DNA from: Euglena gracilis
Lineage: Eukaryota; Euglenida; Euglenophyceae; Euglenales
DNA: 64,000 nucleotides
Reading direction: 5' to 3'
Assembly (NCBI GenBank): GCA_039621445.1
Contig: CP154955.1
Span: 30,821,471 to 30,885,470, forward strand
The translations under genes and the position numbers were made by a program. The notes beneath the pieces are model-generated. The model was not told where the DNA came from, made no database searches, and saw nothing but the letters and a program-made list of their open reading frames with translations. Position 1 is the stretch's first letter. Each line of letters starts with the position of its first letter. Shown here one piece after another: positions 11,610-48,064 of the stretch.

Positions 11610-14431
11610 GACCCTACCCTAGCCCTCCGCTGACCCCACCCCGGCCCTCTGCTGCGCGGTCAAGACAAGCTCTCCAGTCGCCCCACCTTCCCGTGCTGTC
11701 AGCCTCCCACAGGACCGGTCCTGGTGAAGCATGCAAAAGGCAGGGGAGGGGGAGCCCACGGTACCGTACCACCAGGTTTGGACTCCTGTTTTGTTAACAA
11801 ATCATACAGAAAAGACACAAACGGACAATCCCAGCAGCCAGATAAGTAAGATGGATGAGCGCTCAAGCATGCACACACAGTCCGCTCATATGTTTGGTTG
11901 CTGCTATTTTGTTTTCATTGGCATTTGCGTTGTGTCGGATCGGATGGATGGATGGATGCATGCATGCATGCATGGACCAGGCAATTGACCGACCCCCCCC
12001 CCCCCGGGGGGGGGGGTGACTGGTTTTTTCAGAGTGACTAACTGGTTTTTGGCCCGGACTCCCTCCCCCCCCCCCCGCCCCCCGGGGCCGGCCAGGAGTG
12101 GGCAAAAGTGGCTTGAGTGACCCCGGCGCCGAAGGCGCCGGAATTTTTTTTTTGGCCTAAAATGGCCTAAAGTGACTGGAAAGTGGCCGCTTTTCTGAGT
12201 GGCCGACCCCCCCCCCCCCCGGGGGGGGTAGTGACTGGCTGGTTTTTTGAAAATGAGTGACTGACTGGTTTTTAAAAAAGTGGAGTGACCCCCCCCCCTC
12301 CCCCCAGGGTCGGTAAAAAATTGTATGGCATGGACTCCCCTCTCTGACCCAACAAACCTTATATTTATGTGACCACCGCCACCACGTCCTCCCTGCTTGG
12401 AGCTGTCCCTCCCAAGCAAGCATTTCATGCACTGCCAGGGTGGGCTGAGTGAGTCAGAGGCAGAGTTCGATATAAGGAGGGCGTACACGGTTTAGGTGGG
12501 GGGGTGTCCCCCTCCTCCTGGATCGGAGGGAGGGGAGTCTGGACCCCCCACCTGTGAAGGGGGGTTCGGACCGACCCCCTCAAACCCTTGACCGGGACCC
12601 TTGAGGGGGTCCCGGGACCCCCTCAAAAATGTCAAAATTTTCCTTCCTTCTGGCGCTTTGTGATTTTTTTTGCATTTTTGACAAATTTTTGCCCAAAAAG
12701 TGCCCAATATGGCATTTTTGGCCTTTTGGGGGGGTCAAAGGATTCTCGAAAGTCGAGAGAAAATCGGTCACCCGGACCGCACCGTTGTTATTGTTTCGGT
12801 GGGGTGGGGGTGTCCCCCCTCCCCTGGACCGGAGGCGGAGGGGTCTGGACCCCCCCCCCACCTGCCCTTATCTTGAAGCCAAGGCAAGGCAAGGGGTTTT
12901 CTTAAGCCGGAGGGGACCTGACCCCGGGGAGGGTCAAGCCAGCCAGCACCTTTTTTCCAGCCAGCCCGTGGGGCCCATGGGTCCTCAAGAAAGCCCCCGG
13001 TGAGTGTCCTTGAACTTTGATTCCCGACAGTATGGGCTGGAAACTGCCATGCAAGGAGCTGGGGGTGGTCACAGAGGTGGTGTCGTGGGGGGGGCATCAT
13101 CTAATGCTGTGAAAATTGCCATGTCTCAGACCTCCCCCCTTCCACAGAGCTTTCATTTCGTTTCGCAGAATCATGGCATTATGCTCAAAAAATAAAACTT
13201 TTCAGAAGTAAATTCTGTCCAAATCTCCCTCGCACATGGGTACATTCAGAAACAACTGCACGCCCGAAGCCGCTGAATGGGTATTTTTTTTATATACCAA
13301 AAGCAGATGATTAACGAGTGCACACCACTGGCATTATCTGAACGATCTGTTGCAGAGCGTGCGTGCAAGCGAAATTCTTTCCAGACCCTTTGTCAATGCA
13401 ATTGCTTTCTTAATTTATTGTGACTATCTGGTGATGTCTTTTGCAGGGAAGGGGAAAAATGCAAAATGTTTTCTGGCAGTCATCTTGCCATTATTTGCAG
13501 TGCTCATTGTTTGAAAAATTGTGTGATTTTGTCTAGCCCCCCCTCTGCAGTGAGATCTTATTTCCAGACAATAGAACAGAGAGAAAGTTTGCCCTGAAGT
13601 TTTCTGTATACGGCAGGCTGCTTTGGAAAGCTTCAGTGGGCCCTCCCCCTTCTGCCATTTTTATGGGTCTCCATTTTCTATTTTTTTTGTGATTGTTGGC
13701 TTCCTCTTCATGCTGTTCTTGCTCCGTGGCTTTAAGGGGTGTAAGCAGGCCACAGCCTTGACATGTCCCTTCCTGTTGAGAGCGTTGTGCAGCACGCTGC
13801 TCCATTACCTGGCAGTGCTCCCTTTTATTTCCGAAATGATAAAAACCAGTGCATATTCTGTGCATGCCCATGTGCACCTTTTGACCAGGGTTTGTGTAGT
13901 GCTGAGAGATTTACCTGCCTGATGGTTCCAGGCAGCCCGGCCTGGCCGGCGGGATTCGGGATTCGGGATCCAGTCGCTCGCGACTGAAAAACAAATCCGG
14001 GAGAGGGTCCGGGGTCAAGGTGATAATCCGCGGTTTAATAAGAACCTACCCAGGGGCGGGGGGTTCATCCCACTTTCCCCTGGTTTACTATTATTACCAT
14101 TTCATTGTGTTGGCACCCCACCGCACCAGAGTTGGTCGAAGTCCTTGCTTGCCCCCCAGCTGGCTATAGTTTGCTGCCCGGGCTGCAATATATACGGGGG
14201 CGTGGTGCCCACCGCAACGATCCACCATGCACTTCATCGAACCCGTGGGGTCCTCCTGCGTTGCCCCTGTGGCAGGACAGGACGGGCATTCTTCATGACT
14301 GCCAACTACTAACCGCCATTCCAACCCCTCCCTCACCACCGACGACGTCACCTCCCCAGTGGCCCACGTTGTGGCTTCGAGGTGCCATGTGTGTGGCAGG
14401 ATCCAAACCAGGATGGAGAGCGCCATCAGCG
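11610..14431. other. Intergenic: palindromic GC modules, no gene seen
   Basis: 11940-11975 holds ATGG/ATGC repeats. 11990-12320 and 12490-12860 hold repeated C8-10/G8-10 palindromes with GACTGG and GTGACTGGTTTTT words. The perfect hairpin CCGGCGCCGAAGGCGCCGG lies at 12123-12141. A possible degenerate element around 12888-12995 has GGGGTTTTCTTAAG against GGGGGCTTTCTTGAG in inverted orientation. 13000-13900 is less repetitive and without a supported exon. Confidence 0.5.
13969..14031. repeat. Dispersed hairpin repeat, copy A
   Basis: The word TCCAGTCGCTCGCGACTGAA contains a 7-bp stem (CAGTCGC/GCGACTG). It is followed by TCCGGGA.., GGTCC.GGG.TCA.GG and TGATAATCCGC. The same block recurs at 18281-18342. 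Confidence 0.75.
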
Positions 14432-15515
14432 AAGTTCATTCGGTGGTTGCAATGGGACGCTTCTGAAAACAGTTGCATGGCAGTGGAGGTTGCGAAAGCC
14501 TTTCAAAGCAAAACTGTCTCGACTTCGATATATTCTGTGCGGGAGGCACCACATTGTAGTCCAAGCACAACCTGATTTCCTGGTGCATTTTTTGCGATGA
14601 AGATGTCCTGAAATACTGGGATGAAAAGTGGTTGCATTTCATTGGAGGATTGGAGGTTGCACAAGGTCCCACAAGGATATTATCATACATCCAGCTGGTG
14701 CCGAATTTGATCCCCCAATGATTGGCTGATGTTTGGACTTGACAAAAGTGACACATCAGCACATCCCACACCGAAGCACAGGAAAAAATTGAAGAAAGTT
14801 CAAAGCAATTGATTTTGAACCGTTTTTGGCTGAATTGCTGGAGTGAACGACCACTAGGGGACGTAGGGGAGCTCAGAAGTGACTGGTTTTCAAGAAGCAA
14901 CTGGTTATTTTTTTCAGTTGTAAGTGCCCCCCCCCCCCGCCTCCTGAAGAGTATTTTTTTTATACATCCAAGAAGGAAGTTCATTCGGTGGTGCAATGGG
15001 ACGCTTCTGAAACAGTGTGGAAAACAGGAGGTGCGAAAGCCTTTCAAAGCAAAACTGTCTCGACTTCGATATTCTGTGCGGGGAGGCACCACATTGTAGT
15101 CCAAGCACAACCTGATTTCCTGGTGCATTTTTGCGATGAAGATGTCCTGAAATACTGGGATGAAAAGTGGTTGCATTTCATTGGAGGATTGGAGGTTGCA
15201 CAAGGTCCCACAAGGATATTATCATACATCCAGCTGGTGCCGAATTTGATCCCCCAATGATTGGCTGATGTTTGGACTTGACAAAAGTGACACATCAGCA
15301 CATCCCACACCGAAGCACAGGAAAAAATTGAAGAAAGTTCAAAGCAATTGATTTTGAACCGTTTTTGGCTGAATTGCTGGAGTGAACGACCCCTAGGGGA
15401 CGTAGGGGAGCTCAGAAGTGACTGGTTTTCAAGAAGCAACTGGTTATTTTTTCAGTTGTAAGTGCCCCCCCCCCCCGCCTCCTGAAGAGTATTTTTTTTA
15501 TACATCCCAGAAGGA
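14432..15515. repeat. Tandem duplication, unit about 542 bp
   Basis: The unit 14432-14975 is repeated at 14976-15515 with only small indels and substitutions. Both begin GAAGTTCATTCGGTGG and end CTGAAGAGTATTTTTTT(T)ATACATCC.AGAAGG. Each unit contains a poly-C run and 'TTGAACCGTTTTTGGCTGAATTGC'-like text, given here only by position (14813-14838 and 15353-15378). Frames on the minus strand are open in both copies, but the composition does not resemble the coding exons of this window. Confidence 0.92.
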
Positions 15516-15794
15516 GGATTGTTGTTGAATTGTTGACGTTTGTTGAGGGCTGTTGCACATTGTTGACAGTGTGGAAAACAGAATACGTTTGTGGAAAGTA
15601 TGGTAAAAGAAATTTTGGATAATTTCGCCGCCATTTTCTTCAGCAACATATTTTCACATCGTGTTGCACACGTTGGAAGCAGCTTGCATTTTACTGCCTG
15701 AACGTTTTCGGAATGGAAACGCTGGGGGTACAGCAAGGAGGGCAATCGAAGCACTTGCCCTCAATGGCCCTCCCACAGGCGCGTCCCTACCCCG

Positions 15795-29920
<14,126 letters not shown>

Positions 29921-30208
29921 GCCGGTCCGCTGCCTGTGTTTTCCTTTGGAAGGAGAGGATTTGGGGCAACACGTCCTCCACCTGACTGGGCGCCTGCTGA
30001 CGTCTTTTTCTTTTGGACATGCAATTATTTCGGCATCTCTGTGTGCGTTTGTGTTTGGTCGCCAAACAGGCGAGTGTGTTCTTTGCGAAGCCTGTAAATT
30101 TGTGTATTTTGTATATTTGCACGTGTGTACGTTGTTGTGGATATATTTGTATTATAAATGATATAAATATATATTTATAAATGTGTATATACAAATGATA
30201 TATGTGCA

Positions 30209-30631
30209 ACCCCCCCAAATAATGGGGCAGTGCCTTTTGAGTGGGCAGTGCCAAACGGTGCAGGGGGAAGGCCGAAAAAGATGGTTCCAATAACAGGGCA
30301 CCCTCAGTTTTTTTGGTCCAAGAGGTTAGCGACGACGAAGATATTCCACAACGCTTGCCTGCTGCGAGTGCCTCACAGCAGGTTTTGGGGGAGGGACAGA
30401 ATTTACGGATGGTGCATGTGGAATCAGGGATGGGTCAAAATCATATTTAAGGTCTCAGATCTCCGGTTTGGAACACTCATCGGAGGATGTGTCACTCATC
30501 ACAAAAGGTCTATGAGGCAATTCCATGATGATGGGTAGTGTCCAAGATAACGGGACAGGGGGGAGGTCAAAAAGATGGTGCCAGCAATGGGGCACCCCTC
30601 CCCGTTATTTGGGGGGGGGGGTTAGATATAA
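30209..30631. mobile_element. Fold-back element with AACCCCCCCAAATAA termini
   Basis: The left end AACCCCCCCAAATAATGGGG is matched inverted by CCCCGTTATTTGGGGGG...TT at the right. Each inner flank also carries a direct repeat (AAAAAGATGGT.CCA..AA...GGGCACCC) at 30276-30305 and 30569-30600. No ORF. Confidence 0.6.
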
Positions 30632-32257
30632 ATGCGTGTAAATGTGTATGTGCGTACGTGTGTAGGTGTATGTGTGCATGTGTGTATTGCAAATAGCAAC
30701 CCACTGTGGCAAGGTGGTTCTTCATTTTATTGATCAATGTTCTTTGCTTCTTTGCAACAGCCTTATTGCCCAAGCCATTTGCAATTTTTTATTGTCATTT
30801 GGCTGGAAACAACTCAAAATCTCAACCCCTCAAACCACTCCTTTGAAATCCCTTTGAAACTGGCCCGAGGCAAGCATGCACCCACTGCCACATTCGAATC
30901 AGGCTTCTATGTCGTCCGGTTTCTGCCTGCCTGCATTGCTCACATCCCCATACCACTCTGCTGCACTTCATTTAGCAAAGGTGCAATACTGGCGGACGGA
31001 GCCGCCATTAATTTATCCACACTTCTTGCCAGTCACGTACTTGTTTTTTTTTTGCCTGTTGTGAGGCAGATGATAGGCGGCAGCTATGGAAATCACATGT
31101 GTATGTTGACAGTGTGTAGGAGGAAACTCCCATATTTATTTCCCCCCCCCCCAAGTTCGCCAGGGGGCTAACTAACATAATCCACCACTTTTTTCATCAA
31201 GCCTCAGCCTTTTGCCACCCAGCGTTGCTCACACTCATTCTGATTCTAGTAATATTCCCAGTCACCCAAAATTGTTACCAATTAGTGGGATCTCCATCCC
31301 ATTGGCTTCACTTTGTTGGTACCTTCGAAATCGCTTTGTGGACCGTGATTTCCGTCATAGTTGTATGGTGGGGATTTCGGTGGGGGAACGCGTGAATGCG
31401 CATCCAAAGTGCTGCTCATGGTCCCATAGGTGCCATGGAGATTCGGAGGTTCACGATTCCTTGCTTCTTGTGATATGTGAAACATTCTCCGCGTTTTGAA
31501 GAAAAAAAATACGAATTCTCCTTCGTAGCACGTTCCCCCAACAAGGAAGGGGACGAACACATCCATCACCCTCAAATAAAGCACAAGAAAGAGGCAAAAG
31601 AAGCGATTTTATGTGTTCTTGCCCTGGGTCCACACCAGTGGTTCCTGGCTGCCAAGTCTGCTCCAAGAAGCCTCAAGCCTGCTAACTAAGTTTCCCACTC
31701 ACTCACCGGAAACAGCGTCTGAAATAGAATTTTGATTTTCTTCTTTTCGTTGTAATGCCAAATATAAGCGACGTGGTCAAGGACAGACATCGTACAATTT
31801 TTTGAAAATAGGCGGTGCATCTACAAGGAGAGAAAAATTGTGGGGAAAAAATGGCCCCGGGGTCCCCAGGTATGTTTTTCATACATATGACCTGCATCGG
31901 TATAATTTTGCTTTTTTTGTTTTTGTTGGGCCATATGGCATCTTCGAAGGCCCTTTGATGATGAGATACTTTCTACTCAAAATTTCATTCCCTTCCATTA
32001 TCAATCCGACATGGTAGAAATCATGTAAAATTTGCCCCCAAATATATGATTCCAGCTCTCAGGAAGCGCATTTTTTTTTCTGTGGTGATCAGTGAAAAAA
32101 AATGGGGGAGATATTATTTGGGCGATATTATTAGCCGACGTTGGGTCTCAGGGGTTTATATTATTTGGGGGGGGAATATTATTTGGGGGTGGATGTCATT
32201 GGGGGGGGGTCACACAGTTCGACCCCGGGTTTGGTCCAGTCCGTTTCCATCCCATAT

Positions 32258-32410
32258 GACCCCATAAACCCCACCCCCCCACTTATAACCCCCCCCATTT
32301 ATAACCCCCCCCTCGGGCCGACCAACCAAACCGGATCCTATAAACCCCCCCTGGGAAGAAAAATGGAAACCGCTGGGGACGATTTTTCTGGCCCCAAACC
32401 ACCCAAAATT
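32258..32410. repeat. Dispersed TATAACCCCC repeat, copy 3
   Basis: Close to the 16887-17075 copy over CACTTATAACCCCCC, the GGCCGACCAACCAAACCGGA core, CCTATAAACCCCCCCTGGG and ACCGCTGGGGACGATTTTT. Confidence 0.85.
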
Positions 32411-32619
32411 GTTACGCAACGCCGTGGTTGGCGACACCAGCATAAAAAGCAAGCTTTGATTGAATCTGTTTACAGTAGTGGTTCATTTTGTTGTTAATAG
32501 GATCTCAATTCAGGTTGGATGTGCGTGACATTGAGCCACAGCAGGACAAACAACACTTGTCCTTTGGTTTTGACTACCTGTCTGAATAGTAGTCCCAGCC
32601 CGTGCTGCTTTGTTTGGTG

Positions 32620-33425
32620 TTAATGGTGCGCACCATGCAGACAAGCGGTCGGGGACGAGGGTTGGCAGGTTTGTGTGAGGGGACCCCCCCTCTCCTTGGG
32701 GGCTCAGCCTGGCCACACCTGACGATATCCCCAGGTGCCAGCCTGGGCCAAAACTGAAACACCGATCGGCAACGCATGAGCACCACAGACCGAGACCACA
32801 TTTTCCCCACAAGCACAAATTCTCGAGTCCGAAGGGGTTCCCCAGGAGTTCCCCCCAGCAACACCGATTCATAAGAGAGAGAGGGAGAGGGGTTGGGAGG
32901 GGGGGGGAGAGAGAGAGAGAGCGAGAGAGAGTATCCAGGAGTTTCATTTCACATCCGTTTTGTCGGCTAAACCTGTGGCAGCAGCTCGGTACTGCGACCC
33001 TGGGATCGGTGGCTTGGAATTGGGTACTCGCGCCGCAAGCCTTCGGGCGCCGTCCGTTTTTTGGGGGGGCAATTTCTGCCCTTATCCACACTGAAAGGGC
33101 TTTGACAGCCTTCCCTGCAGGGTGCCGTTCCGGAGGGTGCCCCGGAGGCGGTGCTGCCATTTTCCCGTCCCACGGTGCCTTGTTGGCTCATTCTTTTCTG
33201 CCCTCCTCCCACCCCAACCTGCGGGAGGGTGATGCAGAACTCGTTTTTAACGGTCTGCACCACGCAGACAAGAGCGGTCAGGGACGAGAGTAGGCAGGGT
33301 CACCTTCCCCTGACGATGCCCCACCTGCCAGCCTGGGGCGTAACCGGACTGACAACACACTTCCCCACACACACACACTCTTAGATCGGAATGAGTTCCC
33401 CCCAAGGAGTTCCCCAGCAACACCG
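32620..33425. repeat. Direct duplication of a ~200-250 bp block (32620-32875 and 33246-33425)
   Basis: Both copies start with GT.TGCACCA.GCAGACAAG.GCGGTC.GGGACGAG and share GCCAGCCTGGG and TTCCCCAC...GAGTTCCCC..CAGCAACACCGA.TCA. They are diverged and differ by indels. Confidence 0.75.
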
Positions 33426-33918
33426 ACTCAGATCGATCCAGGGCTCTCCGGGTTCTCTCAACCTGGAGTTCAGTCAGGCCATAGCCCCAAATGATGGCCC
33501 TGACCGAGGTCCTTTCGGCGTGGAGAAAGGGAAAGATGTCAACACGCACTCGCAGCCTTGTGCGCCAGAACCCAATTTGAAACGATACCACCAACCCCTG
33601 GGTCTGCCTGGGGCTGAGCCGCGGACGCTCAGCGGAAGCTGGAGGCGAGAACCTTTCTTTTCTTCTTTTCTGGAAATGTCTCTCTTCCAGATTGGTGTGG
33701 ATGGGAAGTGTGTGGTGCGGGAGTGTCGGAGGTGGAGGGGGCTGCTTTGTTTTCATTCCAGGAGGTGCTCTGGGTGGTGACGGCAGGGCGTCCCCCGCCT
33801 GGCCTCCGGCACAGCGAAACCGGGGGTGCCGGCTCACTACGCTGCGTCATCACTGGCCCACCACCACGGCCCCCGGTGTCCTCCTGGAAGGAGGACACCG
33901 GTGTCCTCCTTTCTGGAA

Positions 33919-33921
<3 letters not shown>

Positions 33922-34013
<92 letters not shown>

Positions 34014-34022
34014 TCTCTCTCC
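33922..34022. repeat. CT dinucleotide microsatellite
   Basis: About 50 CT units with one CC interruption near the right end; preceded by GTGTCCTCC duplicated words. Confidence 0.97.
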
Positions 34023-34377
34023 CCAAGTCCCTCAGAAACCTGCCATGCCGACACACCGCATCCCATTGTGGCACGGCCCTTCAGGCCCCTGGGGTCGAGG
34101 GGGGGGGGCGAGCGGCCTTGCAGGGGCCGCGCGGGGGGGGGATTAGGATTTGGATCAGAAGCGCCCCACATCACTGCAATGCCCAAGGTCGACCGGGCCA
34201 TTAAGGCCCTGCCTCCAAGGGGCCTACCCGGGGCCTGGATGCCGCTCCGTGTGGAGGGCGGTGGGGATGAAGTGAAGGTTCAGGGGCTTGCCACCCCCAC
34301 CAGGTTCCCCCCCACCCTTACCCCCTTTCCCAATCTCCTCCCCAGGCCTCTCTTCCCCCGCTGCGGTCGCCCTCGCC

Positions 34378-44893
<10,516 letters not shown>

Positions 44894-45380
44894 GGCCGCT
44901 GACCGAGCCGCTGCCTTCCCTCCTGCCACCTCGCACCGACCCACTGGCGGCCCTGGCTCACTGATGGCCTCCATTTAACCCAAGCCCCAACAAGTTTTTT
45001 TAAACCTATTTTTTTTCATTTTATATTACCTACCTCCCCCCCCCCCGGAAAGCTGTCATGCCCAAGAACCTGTCAGGGTCCCGCCCCGGGTAACTGTCAG
45101 GGTCCTTGGTACCGGCCAACCTGTCATGATGGGAAGTTGTCAGGGTCCCCGCTACCTGCCAACCTGTCAGGTGACAGTTTCCCTGGGGGGAGGTATTTTT
45201 TTTGTATTTGAGATATATTCACTCTGATATTTTTTTGCTCTTCATACAACAATCATTTTGCATTTTGGAGTCCAAACACATGTGGATTGGTGGGGTGAAG
45301 CGTTTCAATAAGTAATTCTCTAACAAGTGGAGAGCAGCTGCCCGAATGCAAGGAAAAAAGAAGTTTTATTTAGGCTATTT

Positions 45381-45474
45381 GGACAGAACCAAAAATAAAG
45401 CAAAGCCAGCAAGGGCAAACCCCAGATGGACAGAACCAAAAATAAAGCAAAGCCAGCAAGGGCAAACCCCAGAT
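45381..45474. repeat. Two-copy tandem repeat, 47-bp unit
   Basis: GGACAGAACC..AAATAAAG through CAAACCCCAGAT is repeated perfectly (45381-45427 and 45428-45474). Confidence 0.95.
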
Positions 45475-45821
45475 GGATGGATCAGCCAGGGCCAAGGTTA
45501 TCCCAGCAAAAAAGGCGTAATTTACGATAGTTTTTAAATTTTCTGGGTTTAACTTTTTTCTGCAATAATTTTGGGCTTTGGGAACTCCTTGGCTTTTTTG
45601 AAAGTTTCATGAAGGGTTGTGGCTGTCCCAGAAAGGTCACCTCTTCTCATAACAATTTGTCTCCACAAATCATCTCCCTTTCTTGTATCGCCCCACACCT
45701 GTCTCCTGTCTGTGTTGCTTGGGAAGGAAACTGTAAGCCCACACTCCCAAAAAAGCCCACAAATATAACCCTCCCAATTTTCAGCAAACATCCATATCCA
45801 TGTATATATTTGTGTTTGTAT

Positions 45822-46126
45822 CAGGCTTGTGCTTAGTCGGGCACCTACCCACGGGGGGGGGGTGCTAAGGGCAGGCACCCCATAGCACCCGATCCGACCC
45901 CCCCGGGGGGGGGGTAGGCTTTTGGGGGGTGCCTGCCCATAGCAGGCACCCCCTTCCGACCCCGGCGCCAAAGGCACCGGGGGCCTGGAAAAGGCCATTT
46001 TCAATGAAAATTTTCTGGGTCCCCCCCCCAGACCCCTACCCCCCCCGGGGGGGTGTGCCTGTTAGGGGCAGGCACCCTATAGCACCTACCCACCCCACTC
46101 CCCCCTGGTCGGTAAGCACAAGCATG
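45822..46126. mobile_element. hAT-like MITE, TSD GTTTGTAT
   Basis: Left end CAGGCTTGTGCTTAGTCGG, right end GGTAAGCACAAGCATG: inverted over TGCTTGTGCTTA. The perfect 8-bp duplication GTTTGTAT lies at 45814-45821 and 46127-46134. It is 305 bp and contains the hairpin CCGGCGCCAAAGGCACCGG (45962-45980) and repeated GGGCAGGCACC..ATAGCACC words. Confidence 0.92.
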
Positions 46127-46856
46127 GTTTGTATCTATGTGTACATCCACATACAAATATCTACGCATATATCCACAAACCAGATCCCCCCCAAAAATAG
46201 GACTCCCCCTCTATGTTTTAGATGAGATGTGAAAAAAACCCCTCCTTAAAGCTGTGTCAGTGCCCCAAGAAATGGGTAATGCATTTTTTTTGAATTTTAT
46301 TTTTTTGTAAATTAATTATTTGAAAATTTTAATTATTGAGCATTGGCATCCTTGAATTTTTTTATTCGGTGTAAAAATGCTGCTTTTCGGGCCAAATTCT
46401 TGTCTCCCTCGGGAATAATTTTTTCAGAACTTTTTTTATTAAAATTCCGAAGAGAAACCCCCCAAAGGAGATTAACCCTCTGGAATTTTCAGCAGCCAAC
46501 TCCCAAACAAGAGTCATTGTCTTCTTTGGGGTTGAATGGGACTCTCTGAAACACAATGGGTGAGTGGGGCCGACCCCCCACCCCCCACCTTGGTGGGATC
46601 CCCAACCATGTTTTCCTGTTCTTTTCGGATTATTTTTGCGAAGTGGGTACCTCACAAGGATTTTTTAAAGGTTGGACCTGGCGGCGAGGGGTGGATGGGT
46701 CCTCCGGACCCCCTTCCCCCTTTTTGGCCTTTTTTGACCTTTTTTTGTGCATGAACCGCCGAATTTTTTGACCCCAAAATTGACCCCCCAGTCCCCCTTT
46801 CTCAGTGGTTGCCTCTCAAACGCCCTCCACGACCACTTGACACAATCCCCTTCCCA

Positions 46857-47203
46857 TGGCTCGAGCCGGCACCGCACAGCGTTTTGTGCCCCGCCGGTCG
46901 CCCGCCGTCCGGGCCGCCCCCGCCACGCTGACCCCGCCACCCCCTGGGCGTGTGGGTGCCACAGTGCCGGCGAAGCGCTGCCCGTCCCTCCCCCCACCCC
47001 CCACCCCCACAGCACCGACCTCTTCCTCCGGGTCCCCCGCTGCAGCGAGGAGGGCTTTGCCCTCCGCTCCGCTGCCCCGCTTCCGAATGTGCCGCCCAGT
47101 AGCCCTTCCCTCCCCGGCGCGAGGGGTCAACCGTGGGTGGCGGTGGTTGGCGACCACGATGCCCGACCGCCGACCAGGGACTCTCACCCACCCTCCCCCT
47201 GAT
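46857..47203 (+). CDS. Possible exon(s) of an unidentified gene
   Basis: GC-rich block with an ATG at 46857 (MARAGTAQRFVPRRSPAV, basic, leader-like). A possible GT at 46949 and AG near 47011 lead to a second frame reading TDLFLRVPRCSEEGFALRS, stop at 47200. The composition is like real exons of this window, but phases do not clearly agree and no family is recognised. The minus strand is open as well. Confidence 0.25.
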
Positions 47204-48025
47204 GTCTGCCAGTGGCGGAGGCTGCCCCACCCCCAAGACACCCCCAGGACAGCCTCTCACCTGAACCTTCTTGGCAGCAAGTGTTGGGATCTTTTGAGGA
47301 TCAGTTGTTCTGGTGTTGGAGACCATACCATTGCTTGCCGATGTGTGCCCCCTCTGCGAGTCATGTCTGCTTCATGCCTTCCCATATTCTCTTCTGGTCT
47401 CACCAAACAATCTGGTATTAGTATTATCATATTTTTAGTTTTTTTTAAATATTTTTTTCAGTTGCACTGTAAATGCAGTTGGCGCCCAAAATGGCCCCAA
47501 AAAGGCAATGATGCAAATAGAATTGGATTTAACAGTCCGCAGTGCAAGCAGTGTCACACAGGGCCACGCAGTGTCGGCCAGCATTGTGGGATGGGCATCC
47601 TGTGTTTGACGTGATCCCCACCTCAGCCACAAGCAAGCAATGGGAGGCTGTCCTTCGCCACTGGCACTGGCATCAAGAGTATTGCGCTTCCCTGCCAATC
47701 CCCTCCTGGCCCCCACCCCGTAATTTATCCTTTTGGCTGACCCTCTTCTTGACCTCACATCCCGGCGCCGTGCCCCTGCTTGCCCTCATCCCTGTAGATA
47801 CCTTCTGCGTCCCCACCCCAACAGGCCAAACTGCATTAAGGACGGAGCCCATCGTTGCAATGTGGAAATAGCACAAGCCCAGCTTTTTGTGTTTTTTTTT
47901 CAACCTCAGTGGAGTCAATGGAGTCGAGAATTATCGTACCGTATGGATGGTACTCGTGAAAATGATTTATCATATTGCTCTTTCCCATTTCATAATGGTA
48001 TATTTTACGTGTCCCAATGGAGCAG

Positions 48026-48064
<39 letters not shown>

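Larger units (their letters stand above)
29921..34377. other. Intergenic: repeats, no confident gene
   Basis: After the aldolase stop there is a 4.4-kb spacer. It holds a fold-back element (30209-30631), AATATTATTTGGGG-type palindromes (32100-32200), a TATAACCCC repeat (32258-32410), a duplicated block (32620-32875 and 33246-33425) and a CT microsatellite (33922-34022). Open frames here are short or shadow the repeats. Confidence 0.5.

Noticed and set aside
14436-15203. 255-codon minus-strand ORF over the tandem duplication
   Set aside because: It is mostly two copies of the same repeat read through; there is no family match and the codon use is unlike the exons here.
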